Assembly: GCF_002949735.1 (NCBI RefSeq)
Contig: NZ_CP026681.1
Span: 4,804,001 to 4,868,000 of the forward strand
Length of the DNA stretch: 64,000 nt
Direction: 5' to 3'
DNA from: Nostoc sp. 'Peltigera membranacea cyanobiont' N6
GTDB lineage: Bacteria; Cyanobacteriota; Cyanobacteriia; Cyanobacteriales; Nostocaceae
Shown here: in pieces, positions 34,242-43,617 of the stretch
Position numbering within the stretch: position 1 is the stretch's first letter
Layout: each line of letters opens with the position of its first letter
Notes under the pieces: model-generated
Seen by the model: only the letters and a program-made list of their open reading frames with translations
Told to the model about the DNA's origin: nothing
Databases searched by the model: none
Program-made: the position numbers and the translations under genes

Positions 34242-34571
34242 ATGGAATCTCCAATAGTACAGTCAACAGTCATAGACGATCGCACATTACAGGAGTTAAA
34301 AAACGAAATTAAGCAGGAAATGCAAAATATAGTGAGTAACTCTAACTTGAGAAACGTACTCGAAAAATACGGTATACCAGCACAAGATGTTCTTAAACTT
34401 GAGTGTACACTCGACCTAAATCAACTTCAATCTAATGACGTTGGTGTACATGAGCAAACCAAGAGCTTTTTGCAAGCATTTCCAGACCTAAAATTGCATA
34501 AATTGTGCATGGTATTGCGTAAGCCTTGCCCGTATGACAATAATCCTGATGGTTGCTGGTCAGACTGTTAA
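34242..34571 (+). CDS. small protein with Cys-rich C-terminus, unknown
   Basis: I set the start at ATG 34242 (MESPIVQSTVIDDRTLQEL), preceded by AAGAG; the earlier part of the frame looks non-coding. The 109-residue product has a helical, charged first half and an unusual end with KPCPYDNNPDGCWSDC. Five Cys lie in the last two thirds. The leader-like half plus short Cys/Trp/Gly tail recalls a precursor peptide, but no modification enzyme is adjacent. A small metal- or redox-active protein is equally possible. No family is recognised. Confidence 0.55.
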   Translation: MESPIVQSTVIDDRTLQELKNEIKQEMQNIVSNSNLRNVLEKYGIPAQDVLKLECTLDLNQLQSNDVGVHEQTKSFLQAFPDLKLHKLCMVLRKPCPYDNNPDGCWSDC

Positions 34572-34845
34572 GGGATCGATCGGGGGCAACGCATTGTGTC
34601 AATAAAAACATCAAAATCTTAACAAGTTTACCAATATCCTATTAATCCCTACTTATTGATAAAGATTTAGGGATAGAAGCTTTGCAATTGCAACTTGCCC
34701 ATCGGACGAGATAAACCTCTTATCAAGTCTATACTAGACGATCGGGGAAATCTGAATTGCAAAGCTGGTAACTTTTATTTTCCTAGCTTGCCCCACATTT
34801 TTTCTTATTTCATATCCGGTGTAAATTGATTAAGGTGCAAATTCT

Positions 34846-37365
34846 ATGATGTATCAGAGCCGAAGCGGTTGGTACTGGAAATTAAAGCTAGTGAGTGTTT
34901 TGGCATTTACTGGAGCAATTACTTTTTCTGGAAGATGTGCTTTGTCTCAAATTACACCGGATAGCACCTTGGGATCTGAAAATTCAGTTGTTACACCCAA
35001 ACCGCTCGGTAGCATCCCTACTGACCAGATCGATGGTGGGGCGACTCGCGGTACGAACCTTTTCCACAGCTTTGAACAGTTTTCTGTTCGCACTGGAAGC
35101 GCAGCTTATTTCAATAACGCCGCAAATATTGAGAACATTATTACCCGCGTAACAGGTAAATCTATTTCAAATATTGATGGAATCCTTAAAGCTAATAATC
35201 AAGCTAATCTGTTTTTGATTAATCCTAACGGGATTATTTTTGGGCCCAATGCTTCCTTAAACATCAATGGTTCATTTGTAGCAAGTACAGCGAGTAGTCT
35301 GAACTTTGCTAATGGTACTAAATTTAGTGCCACAGATCCCAAAACCATACCTCTGCTAACAGTAAGTGTTCCCACTGGTTTACAATTCGGAGCAAATGCG
35401 GGTTTCATCCGCAATGAATCCCAAGCTAGTCCAAATCAAGCAACCAATCGCTTAAAAGCTCCCGTTGGTCTACAAGTGCAGCCAGGTAAAACCTTGGCAC
35501 TTGTAGGCGGTGATATAACCTTGGCGGGTGGAAATTTAACGGCAAAAGGGGGACGAATTGAGCTAGGAAGCGTTGCTGGCAATAGTCTAGTCGGTCTTAA
35601 TCCAACAAATCAAGGTTGGGTCTTAGGTTATGAAGGTGTTGAGAATTTTCAGAACATTCAACTAATACAGCGAACTGCTAACGGATCTAGAAAGCCATCT
35701 CAGGTAGATGTTAGTGGTGAAGGTAGTGGCGATATCCAAGTACAGGGTAGGCGCATTCTGTTAAATGGTTTTTCACAGATTTTAGCTAATACCTTGGGTT
35801 CCCAATCGGGAGGAAATTTAACGCTCACTAGCTCAGAGTCCGTGGAATTAATTGGTCCTGGTACACCGTTGACGGCTGTGACTTTTGGTGCAGGAGACGC
35901 TGGAGACTTAACGATTACAACAGGGAAGTTGATTGTCAGGAATGGAGCGCAAGTGCGAAATGGAGCGCAAGTCGGAAATGGAGCGCAAGTCGGAAATGGA
36001 CTACAAGGCTTGGGTTCAGGAGGAAAATTGACCGTAAACGCCTCAGATTCTGTAGACTTGATCGGTGGTTTCTCCTTTGGGAGTAATTTTTTCTTCAGTG
36101 GATTGTTTAGTGCAACTTCCGATGTTGGAAATGCTGACGATCTAACGATCAACACTGGGAAGTTACGTATCCAGGGTGGCGCAAGAGTAACAACAGAGTC
36201 TTCAGGAACGTTATCATCATCAGATCCTAACAAATATTTCCCAGCTACAGGAAAAGGAGGAAATTTGACTGTAAATGCCTCCAAATCTGTAGAAATAACT
36301 GGAATTTCACCTAATGGTACTACACCCAGCGGCTTGTTTGCTTTGACTAACGGCTCTGGGGATGCAGGGAAAGTGACAATAAATACAAATACATTAATTA
36401 TCCGGGATGGGGCTACAATAACTGTGAGTAGCGAACTTCCAGAACTTTCACAGGGTGTAATCTATCAGGGGAATGTAAGCAATCTAGGAGTAGCAGGCGA
36501 ACTAAATGTAAATGCTCGGTCTATATTTTTAGACAATAAAGGAATACTCACATCTAATAGTGAATCAGGTAAGGGCGGAAATATTTCGCTACAGGTGCGG
36601 GACTTATTACTGATGCTCCGTAATAGTCAAATATCCACTAATGCAGGGGGTGATGGAGATGGCGGCAACATCACCATCAAAGTACCTAATGGCTTCCTTG
36701 TCGCCACTCCCTTCGGAAATAACGATATAACCGCCAATGCCTTCTCTGGCTCTGGTGGTAAAATTGCAATCACCACTAAAAACATCTTTGGTTTTGTGCC
36801 CCGCACCCGTGCAGACGTAGAGAGACTTGACCCAACAGGTGAAATCAACCCAAAGAACCTGCGAACAAGTGACATCACAGCGTTTTCTCAGCAAAACCCT
36901 TTATTAAATGGCACAGTCCAAATCAACTCACCAGATGCTGACCCCAGCAAAGGATTAGTGGAATTGCCTGAAAATCTAGTTGATGCTTCCCAGCAAATTG
37001 CTGCTGGTTGTGGTTCTGGTGGAAAAATAGCCAGTAGTTCATTTATTACCACTGGGCGTGGAGGACTAGTAGCCGATCCCACCCAGCCATTGATAGCTGA
37101 TGATGCGGTGCTGGTAGATTGGATAGCACTACAGCCAGAGAGTAAAAATCGTGTTGGCGGTATTCAGAAAAGAGCGGTTCTTCAGGCGCAGCGAAACACA
37201 GAAGAAAAATCACAGAAGGTTGATTCTGTCAACGAACTGACTCAAATTGTAGAAGCCCAAGGATGGGTTACAGATGCCAATGGTAATGTGGTTTTAGTTG
37301 CTCAAGTTCCCACTGCATCGCCTCATAACTCCTCGCTTACAGCTACATCTTGCGCTGCTCATTAG
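34846..37365 (+). CDS. two-partner-secretion type filamentous haemagglutinin N-terminal domain protein
   Basis: The 839-residue exoprotein has a signal peptide (residues 1-35), then the TPS secretion domain. Typical motifs are FHSFEQFSV, FLINPNGIIFGPNASL and NGSFVASTASSLNF. A long beta-helix of Gly/Asn-rich repeats (GGNLTV-, GDAGDLTI-type) follows. The C-terminal segment CGSGGKIASSSFITTGRGG is the usual cyanobacterial ending. A small internal repeat (NGAQVGNGAQV) occurs near residue 370. Secretion needs a TpsB/Omp85 partner, which is not in this window. The role is probably adhesion or cell-surface contact. Confidence 0.88.
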   Translation: MMYQSRSGWYWKLKLVSVLAFTGAITFSGRCALSQITPDSTLGSENSVVTPKPLGSIPTDQIDGGATRGTNLFHSFEQFSVRTGSAAYFNNAANIENIITRVTGKSISNIDGILKANNQANLFLINPNGIIFGPNASLNINGSFVASTASSLNFANGTKFSATDPKTIPLLTVSVPTGLQFGANAGFIRNESQASPNQATNRLKAPVGLQVQPGKTLALVGGDITLAGGNLTAKGGRIELGSVAGNSLVGLNPTNQGWVLGYEGVENFQNIQLIQRTANGSRKPSQVDVSGEGSGDIQVQGRRILLNGFSQILANTLGSQSGGNLTLTSSESVELIGPGTPLTAVTFGAGDAGDLTITTGKLIVRNGAQVRNGAQVGNGAQVGNGLQGLGSGGKLTVNASDSVDLIGGFSFGSNFFFSGLFSATSDVGNADDLTINTGKLRIQGGARVTTESSGTLSSSDPNKYFPATGKGGNLTVNASKSVEITGISPNGTTPSGLFALTNGSGDAGKVTINTNTLIIRDGATITVSSELPELSQGVIYQGNVSNLGVAGELNVNARSIFLDNKGILTSNSESGKGGNISLQVRDLLLMLRNSQISTNAGGDGDGGNITIKVPNGFLVATPFGNNDITANAFSGSGGKIAITTKNIFGFVPRTRADVERLDPTGEINPKNLRTSDITAFSQQNPLLNGTVQINSPDADPSKGLVELPENLVDASQQIAAGCGSGGKIASSSFITTGRGGLVADPTQPLIADDAVLVDWIALQPESKNRVGGIQKRAVLQAQRNTEEKSQKVDSVNELTQIVEAQGWVTDANGNVVLVAQVPTASPHNSSLTATSCAAH

Positions 37366-37651
37366 AATTTGAGATAAGTTAAATAGTCTCTGAATTAACC
37401 TTCAATTCCCGTAACCTTGCAGTAATTGCGATCGCAATTACTGTCCCGAACTTGTGATTTCATTGCCAGTAGCCTTATATAAAAGTCATAAATTTAGAAT
37501 TTGAGCGGGATAACCAAAAAGCTAGTCTAAATGTCAACAAGCACCGCATCAGCTTTGAAGCAGCTAAGACAGTGTTCAACGCCAGTGAGGGGAGTTGGAG
37601 TAAAATAACTCCTAACTCCTGTAGAGAAGCTATTAATCGCGTCTCTATGCT
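37366..37651. other. intergenic region with 24-bp palindrome
   Basis: A perfect 24-bp palindrome centred on a HIP1 octamer lies at 37420-37443. A degenerate copy of the GAGACGCGATTAATCGCG repeat family lies at 37622-37644, just after the stop of the minus-strand gene. Confidence 0.6.
37420..37443. repeat. perfect palindrome built on HIP1
   Basis: The core TTGCGATCGCAA extends symmetrically to 24 bp with no mismatch. It could be a hairpin at the end of the haemagglutinin-type gene, or an extended HIP1 site. Confidence 0.8.
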
Positions 37652-38683
37652 CTAACTTGTCTCCTGAATTTGCAGACGTACAGTGTGTTCAGTCGTACCA
37701 CTAAGTTGCAATTCCATGATTTCACCACCTAGAGGTTCCAAACAAGTCAGGAGCGATCGCAAATTGGGTGTACTTGCACCAGTATCTACATATAATCGAT
37801 CTGCTAAATTACCAATCCGTTTCCAAGTCATGTAGAGTTTAGCGATCGTTTGTTCAATCTGCGATGCTTGATTGACCAAATCAGCAGCAATGCTCAAACA
37901 GCCGACTCTTTGCGCTTCTTCTAAGGCTGTTTCAATATCAACATTTTCCTGCGTCAGCGCCTGGACTTGAGCCGCCCCTTTGAGATATTTTGCTAAGTTA
38001 CGCGCCTCGCTAGTTACCTGTTTCAGAGTATCCACATCAGGATTAGCAGCAATTTCCTTCTGGATAAACTTTTGGTGCGATTCTGGCAGTTTTTCCATTT
38101 CCTTCACCAATGGGGCAATGTAGCGCGGTGGAAGGGTGTTATCTGCTGCTTTTTCTCTGACTGATTCAGGTAATAAATCTGAGGACATAGCTGTCCATTC
38201 ATCGCTGAGTTGACGCACTTCGCGTCTGGTGATGCGATCGCCTTTTTGGGCCGCTTCACTTACCATTTGTTGCACTTCTGGCGATGCTTTGGAGGTTTCA
38301 ACAAATGCCCGTTTACTGAAGTTGTTCACAGAAGCCGGATCGAGTTTACCGTCTTCAATGAGACTATCGGCACTATTCGCCAGTTGAATCCAGGAGTATG
38401 CTTGACTTTTGCTGATTTCCCGCTCTTTTAGCCATCGCAAAAAGCCAGTACCGCGTCCGTCACCACCGACTTTTTCTCTGTCGCGGATCGCCCGTAAAAT
38501 TCGCCCCCGCCAGATTTCAGTTTGCAAATCAAAGCGATCGCATACCTGCCAAGCTATCTCTAGCTGCTGTTGAAAATCTGACTCTAGAATCTGTTCATCT
38601 TCTGGATCGGGCAGTTCAAAGCTGATATCGGCTGGCTGTAGTAAAGCAGCAGCAAGGTCGTTGATGGAGTCGGTGTCTTGCAC
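37652..38683 (-). CDS. conserved hypothetical cyanobacterial protein
   Basis: The 343-residue protein has no domain that I can name with confidence. An acidic N-terminus is followed by a helical region with GTGFLRWLKEREISKSQAYS (about residues 79-98), reminiscent of DUF3102-like or plasmid-replication helix-turn-helix proteins. A long helical middle and a C-terminal domain (LRSLLTCLEPLGGEIMELQL) come next. It is cytoplasmic, with a GTG start at 38683. A 38-codon copy of its C-terminus lies beyond the next gene at 41087, so this locus has undergone duplication. Confidence 0.65.
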   Translation of the reverse strand: MQDTDSINDLAAALLQPADISFELPDPEDEQILESDFQQQLEIAWQVCDRFDLQTEIWRGRILRAIRDREKVGGDGRGTGFLRWLKEREISKSQAYSWIQLANSADSLIEDGKLDPASVNNFSKRAFVETSKASPEVQQMVSEAAQKGDRITRREVRQLSDEWTAMSSDLLPESVREKAADNTLPPRYIAPLVKEMEKLPESHQKFIQKEIAANPDVDTLKQVTSEARNLAKYLKGAAQVQALTQENVDIETALEEAQRVGCLSIAADLVNQASQIEQTIAKLYMTWKRIGNLADRLYVDTGASTPNLRSLLTCLEPLGGEIMELQLSGTTEHTVRLQIQETS

Positions 38684-38822
38684 GATTGATGACTAACTAG
38701 TGGATGCGATCGGCTTATTATGCCACAATCTGTGGACTCTCACTTAAGGGAGAGTACGGTATTTTGCGTTACAACAAATATAGTATGGTGCGATCGCACT
38801 CTTCGCTTATACTATCTTTAGT

Positions 38823-40973
38823 TTACTGCCAAGGCATTTGCCACACTTTAACTGTTTTGTCATAACCACCACTAACAATATTTTTACCATCTGGACTAAA
38901 AGCTACTGACTCTACATAAGATTCATGCCCAAAAAGAGTGATAATTGTTAGTCCAGTTTGCACATCCCATAGTTTAATGGTTTTGTCATCACTGCCACTC
39001 ACAATGGTTAGACCATCAGGGCTAAAAGCCAGGGATGTTACTGCATTAGAATGACCTTTGAAAGTACGTATCTGCTTATTATTTTGCCAATCCCAAAGTA
39101 TGATGTTATTGTCTTGACTACCACTAGCCAAAGTCTGACCATTTGGGCTAAAAGCAATAGCACGAACACACTGTTGATGTTCTTCTAAAGTATTAATTTC
39201 TTTGCCAGTTTGCACATCCCATAGTTTGATAGTTTTGTCGCAGCTTCCACTAGCGATAATATTATTATTTGGACTAAAACTTAAAGACTGAATGGAATCT
39301 GAGTGACCAGAGAAGCCGCGAATTTGTTCTCCAGTTTCTATATTCCAAAATTTAATGGTTTTATCATCACTTCCACTAGCTATAGTCTGTCCGTTTGAAC
39401 TAAAAGCAAGGGAACGAATTCTATCAGAATGCCCTGATATGGTTTTTTCATCACTTCCACCTGAACTAGAACCAAAAGAACGAATCCAATCAGAATACCA
39501 TGCTATAGTAAGAATTTCTTTTCCTGTGCTAACATTCCAAAGTTTAATAATTTTTTGAGTAGTGGAACTAGCAAGAGTTTGACCATCAGGGCTAAAAGCC
39601 ACAGCAAGAACTGAACCTGAATTTCCAGAAAGTGTTTTAATTTCTTGTCCTGTCTTTAAATTCCATAGTTTGATAGTTGAGTCTTCACTTCCACTGGCTA
39701 AAGTTATTCCATCAGGACTGATAGCCACTGACCTAACCGCAGCAAACATTTCTGAATGCCCTGTGAGATTATATATTAATAACGCCTTACTATAATCTGC
39801 ACTGATGTAATCTTTATTTGCTGCTTCATTTTCTCCAAGTGTTTCATAAGCGATCGCACGTTTATAATATGCTTCACAATACTTAGAATCCAGTTTAATA
39901 GCATTATTTAAATCATCGATTGCTTTTTTTGATTTACCTAAATTTAAATTAATAAGTCCGCGTTTATAGTAGGCATCTGGATAATATGTTCTAGCATCGT
40001 CTGCCTGATTATCAATAGCCTGAGTGAAGTCTTCAATAGCTTTTTCGTATTCGCCCAATTCAGCCCAAACAGAACCACGTTTTAGAAACGCAGCCGGATA
40101 ATTATCAGCAGTTAACTTTAATGCTTCTGTTAAATCATTAATTGCTTGTTGATAATCTTTTTGCTCAATATAAATAATAGCTCTGCCTAAATAAGCATCA
40201 TAAAAGTCAGGATTTAGTTTAATTGCTAGATTAAAATCATCAAGTGCTGCCTGATAATTGCCAAGTTTGATGTAAACAGTACCTCGTCCTAGTAATGGTT
40301 CAACATATCTGTCTTTGTCTTCAGCAAATTTCGGACTAACATTCATTGCTATAGTATAATCGGCAATAGCTCTTTCCTGATCTCCTAACTCTGAATATGC
40401 ACGACCTCGGCTCACATGGGCTTCTGCGAATTTGCCATCTTTACTCAAAGCATCGCTGTAATGCTTAACGGCACCCTTATAATCTGCTTTTTCTTGAGCC
40501 TTTTCGACTCCTAATTTATAAGATTCTAGAGCAGCAGATACGAAGGAATCTTTTTTATCATTTATATTAATCTTAATTAAGTTAAGCTCTTGAGCTTCAA
40601 AAAAGAAATCTACTCTGTAAATTAAAGAGAAAGGAGCAAAAGTTGGCGCGAAAGTTGGTGCGAGAGTTGGTGCGAGAGTTGCCCTTAAAATAGAAATATC
40701 TGGGATAAAAGAACTCCCTGTGGCAATAAAATTTGTAGCTTTTTCCAAAACTGCGAATGTCTTTCCTACCTGCAAGGACGATAGATATTTATTTATGGGA
40801 ACTGCCTCAGCCACTCCGTGCCTTGTTATAGGTATAGTAGGTAAAATAATCTCTGTCATACTCAGAATCAATGCGAGTAAAATACAAAGTACAAGTTTAG
40901 AGAGGTGCTGCAATACATTAGAAAATTTTATAAATACAGCCTGTTTTGCTTTTTGTAGTGTAATCGAGTTCAT
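38823..40973 (-). CDS. TPR and WD40 repeat protein
   Basis: The 716-residue protein begins with a membrane/signal segment (LVLCILLALILSMTEIIL). A short Ala-Pro-Thr repeat (LAPTLAPTFAPTFAPF) follows, then about six TPR units (residues 155-385, for example AHVSRGRAYSELGDQERAIA). Seven WD40 repeats (about 400-716; GHSD...LAFSPDG...SGSDDKTIKLWD pattern) make a full propeller. Such proteins act as protein-interaction platforms in many filamentous cyanobacteria. The partner is unknown. One WD unit contains a Ser/Gly-rich insertion (SFGSSSGGSDEK). It is flanked by copies of the end of its downstream neighbour. Confidence 0.88.
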   Translation of the reverse strand: MNSITLQKAKQAVFIKFSNVLQHLSKLVLCILLALILSMTEIILPTIPITRHGVAEAVPINKYLSSLQVGKTFAVLEKATNFIATGSSFIPDISILRATLAPTLAPTFAPTFAPFSLIYRVDFFFEAQELNLIKININDKKDSFVSAALESYKLGVEKAQEKADYKGAVKHYSDALSKDGKFAEAHVSRGRAYSELGDQERAIADYTIAMNVSPKFAEDKDRYVEPLLGRGTVYIKLGNYQAALDDFNLAIKLNPDFYDAYLGRAIIYIEQKDYQQAINDLTEALKLTADNYPAAFLKRGSVWAELGEYEKAIEDFTQAIDNQADDARTYYPDAYYKRGLINLNLGKSKKAIDDLNNAIKLDSKYCEAYYKRAIAYETLGENEAANKDYISADYSKALLIYNLTGHSEMFAAVRSVAISPDGITLASGSEDSTIKLWNLKTGQEIKTLSGNSGSVLAVAFSPDGQTLASSTTQKIIKLWNVSTGKEILTIAWYSDWIRSFGSSSGGSDEKTISGHSDRIRSLAFSSNGQTIASGSDDKTIKFWNIETGEQIRGFSGHSDSIQSLSFSPNNNIIASGSCDKTIKLWDVQTGKEINTLEEHQQCVRAIAFSPNGQTLASGSQDNNIILWDWQNNKQIRTFKGHSNAVTSLAFSPDGLTIVSGSDDKTIKLWDVQTGLTIITLFGHESYVESVAFSPDGKNIVSGGYDKTVKVWQMPWQ

Positions 40974-41086
40974 GTTTTTAGGAATCCACTCTTACCTTAC
41001 AAGGAATTTCAGCTTAGTATTCCCAGTTAAGTGGCAGAAATCTAAAATCTGGACATCCAAACCTCAAACTCCTAACTCCCCACTCC

Positions 41087-41202
41087 TTAATTCGTCTCCT
41101 GAATTTCCAAACGAATAGTGTGTTCAGTCGCGCCACTAAGTTGCAATTCCATAATTTCACCACCCAGAGGTTCCAAGCAAGTGAGGAGCGATCGCAAATT
41201 GG
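41087..41202 (-). pseudogene. duplicated C-terminal fragment of the 37652-38683 gene
   Basis: On the minus strand this stretch reads NLRSLLTCLEPLGGEIMELQ, then LSGATEHTIRLEIQETN and a stop. It is nearly identical to the last 37 codons of the gene at 37652-38683. Nothing of the remaining gene is present upstream, so it is a truncated copy. It lies in the same orientation on the far side of the TPR/WD40 gene. Confidence 0.85.
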
Positions 41203-41445
41203 GACAAGAGGATGGGGGGACAAGAGGAAAACCCTATAGATAAATCTGTAAGCTGCTGAAAAATTTGATGTCCAGTTGTTTGTTGCAAGCTATCAAGGGA
41301 GCAATTTTTATTATTTTCTATAAAAAATGAATTCATGGGCTGCTGAAACCCTGTGGACAATGGGTTTTTCTTTTTTCCCCTTGTCCTCTTCCGTAAACCA
41401 CTTTTGTAAAGTCTTTAATTAATCAGAGACAATAAAAATAAAACG

Positions 41446-42432
41446 ATGAACCAGGTAGACTACCTCCGCATTAGCTTAATCGATCGCTGCAATTTTCGTT
41501 GTCAATACTGTATGCCAGAGGGAGTAGAACTGGACTATATTCTCAAGCAACAGCTATTAACTGATGAGGAACTGCTGACCTTAATTCAAGAGGTATTTAT
41601 TCCAGTCGGCTTTACCCGATTTCGTTTGACTGGGGGTGAACCCTTATTGCGTCCGAGGGTGGTAGATTTGGTAGGCGCGATCGCATCTTTTCCCCAAACT
41701 CAAGATATTTCAATGACCACCAACGGTTTTTTGCTGGCTCCGATGGCACAAAACCTCTACAATGCTGGTCTGCGAAGAATTAATATTAGTCTGGACTCTC
41801 TCGATCCCGATATTTTCGATCAAATTATTGGTAATCAGGGGCGTTCTCGTTGGCAACAAGTTTGGCAGGGCATTCAAGCTGCCCATGAGGTGGGATTCGA
41901 CCCTTTGAAGCTGAATGTGGTGGTGATTCCTGGCGTTAATGACCACGAAGTTCTAGATTTAGCCGCCCTAACAATTGATAAACAGTGGCACGTTCGATTT
42001 ATCGAATTTATGCCCATTGGTAATGTAGATTTATTTGGCGATCGCGGTTGGGTATCTTCAGCCGATTTACGGCAACAAATCCGCGATCGCTGGGGCTTGA
42101 CAGAATCACAAGTTCGTGGTGCTGGCCCGGCTGATGTCTTTCAAATTCCTGGTGCGAAGGGGACACTAGGATTTATCAGTCAAATGTCAGAATGTTTTTG
42201 CGATCGTTGTAACCGGATGCGCCTGAGTGCTGATGGCTGGCTGCGTCCTTGTTTATTAAATGAAACTGGTCAAATAGATTTAAAAACTGCTTTGCGTTCT
42301 GGCACTAGCACCGATGAATTACAAGAGCAAGTGAGGCATTTACTCGGAATCAAGCCAGAAATTAACTTTAAAGGGCGTGATTCTGGCATTGTCGGTACAT
42401 ATACTCGCACTATGTCACAAATTGGTGGTTAG
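41446..42432 (+). CDS. moaA: GTP 3',8-cyclase (molybdenum cofactor biosynthesis protein A)
   Basis: MoaA is the radical-SAM enzyme for the first step of molybdenum cofactor synthesis, needed for example by nitrate reductase. The SAM-cluster motif C-x3-C-x2-C is CNFRCQYC (C15, C19, C22). The second cluster motif is in MSECFCDRCNRMRL plus RPCL near residues 249-271. The C-terminus ends in the characteristic Gly-Gly. The length of 328 residues is normal. No other moa gene is nearby. Start ATG 41446. Confidence 0.95.
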   Translation: MNQVDYLRISLIDRCNFRCQYCMPEGVELDYILKQQLLTDEELLTLIQEVFIPVGFTRFRLTGGEPLLRPRVVDLVGAIASFPQTQDISMTTNGFLLAPMAQNLYNAGLRRINISLDSLDPDIFDQIIGNQGRSRWQQVWQGIQAAHEVGFDPLKLNVVVIPGVNDHEVLDLAALTIDKQWHVRFIEFMPIGNVDLFGDRGWVSSADLRQQIRDRWGLTESQVRGAGPADVFQIPGAKGTLGFISQMSECFCDRCNRMRLSADGWLRPCLLNETGQIDLKTALRSGTSTDELQEQVRHLLGIKPEINFKGRDSGIVGTYTRTMSQIGG

Positions 42433-42481
42433 TCATTGGTCATTTGTCATTTGTCCTTTGCAAATAACTAGGGAAAAAGCG

Positions 42482-42520
42482 CAAAGTCTGAGCGGAGGTT
42501 TCCTCCGATCAGAACTTTGT
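42482..42520. terminator. hairpin between moaA and rpsD
   Basis: AAAGT-TGA-CGGAGG pairs with CCTCCG-TCA-ACTTT with single-base bulges around a three-base loop. It lies in the convergent gap and could terminate either gene, though a U-run is weak. Confidence 0.55.
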
Positions 42521-42546
42521 AAGAGATGACTAAGGACAAATGACTA

Positions 42547-43155
42547 TTACGCTTGTCGTGAGTAGTATTCCACCACAAGTAGTTCATTAACTTGTAATGC
42601 CACCCATTCGCGCTCAATAACGCTGTTGACTTTACCAACCAACTTAGCTTTGTCAAACTCCAAATGACTGGGGAGGTTTGCCAAACCGGGATATTGCAAG
42701 TTAGCTTCCACCAACTTCCGTGATTGTGCGCGATCCCTGACTGCAATTACTTCACCAGGACGGCATTGGTAGCTGGCAATATTCACGACACGACCGTTAA
42801 CAGTTACGTGACCGTGATTTACCAGTTGACGAGCGGCGGGGATAGTTGGGGCTATACCCAAGCGGAAAACGGTATTATCTAAACGCATTTCTAGCAATTG
42901 CAGCAATACTTGTCCGGTAGAACCAGTAACACGTCTGGCTTTTCGCACATAGCGGAGCAATTGTTTTTCAGTCAAACCGTAGTTGAAGCGGAGCTTTTGC
43001 TTTTCTTCTAAACGGATGGCATATTCAGAGCGTTTCTTACGGTTCTGACCATGCATACCAGGTGGGTAAGCGCGTCTAGCGCTTTTACGAGTCAATCCTG
43101 GTAGGTCGCCTAAGCGACGGACAATTCTGAGGCGGGGCCCTCTATATCGGGACAT
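42547..43155 (-). CDS. rpsD: 30S ribosomal protein S4
   Basis: S4 is a primary 16S rRNA binder and, in many bacteria, a translational repressor. The 202-residue protein begins MSRYRGPRLRIVRRLGDLPG. It has the S4 RNA-binding segment MRLDNTVFRLGIAPTIPAAR and VNHGHVTVNGRVV, and contains no zinc Cys cluster, as expected for the cyanobacterial type. ATG 43155 is followed upstream by an unusual spacer that contains an IS605-like right end. It is a single gene away from other ribosomal genes. Confidence 0.97.
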   Translation of the reverse strand: MSRYRGPRLRIVRRLGDLPGLTRKSARRAYPPGMHGQNRKKRSEYAIRLEEKQKLRFNYGLTEKQLLRYVRKARRVTGSTGQVLLQLLEMRLDNTVFRLGIAPTIPAARQLVNHGHVTVNGRVVNIASYQCRPGEVIAVRDRAQSRKLVEANLQYPGLANLPSHLEFDKAKLVGKVNSVIEREWVALQVNELLVVEYYSRQA

Positions 43156-43204
43156 GAGTTTCCTTAATCTAATCCTGTTTAAACTTTACCGAAACATTCC
43201 ATTT

Positions 43205-43420
43205 TGACACTCCCCTAATTTTTAATCAGGGGATTCTTGGTTTTTTGAAGCTGCTTACCTCGGTAAGACGTATCTCACCAAGGTAGACGCATCGATTTTT
43301 GCGCCAGTTGCTTTTAATCGGTAAACCCGACAAACTAGCCTCCAAGCCTGAATTCCGACCTGTCACGCCGTACTCCTGCCCATAAGTTTTTTGTGTTTAT
43401 TTAGTTTCGTAGGCTACTCA
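43205..43420 (-). mobile_element. probable orphan right end of an IS200/IS605 (TnpB-type) element
   Basis: Read on the minus strand, the region ends with GAATCCCCTGATT, a hairpin partner ATTAGGGG and AGTGTCAA. This closely resembles right ends of cyanobacterial tnpB-carrying IS605 elements as I remember them. Further hairpins lie inside (CTTACC/GGTAAG at 43254-43267). In such elements this part encodes the omega (guide) RNA, and the sequence just outside the end serves as guide. No tnpB or tnpA frame remains. The assignment rests on pattern recognition, and the inner boundary is a guess. Confidence 0.45.
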
Positions 43421-43617
43421 ATCATCAGATTGGTTTACGCAGTATTCTTACTCTGAAATACTTTTTGCGTTGCTTACTTATCTTTCAAACAGTTATAGTA
43501 ACACAATTTCCGGCATAATTAATTATGTCTATACCTTGCTAACGCTGAAATTCTTGAATTACAGAGGATTTTTAAAATATTTGAGTTAGCATAACCTTGG
43601 GTGTTTGGAGAATGGCA

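Noticed and set aside
41157..41360. 67-codon minus-strand frame before moaA
   Set aside because: It partly overlaps the duplicated gene fragment in a different frame and otherwise lies in non-coding DNA.
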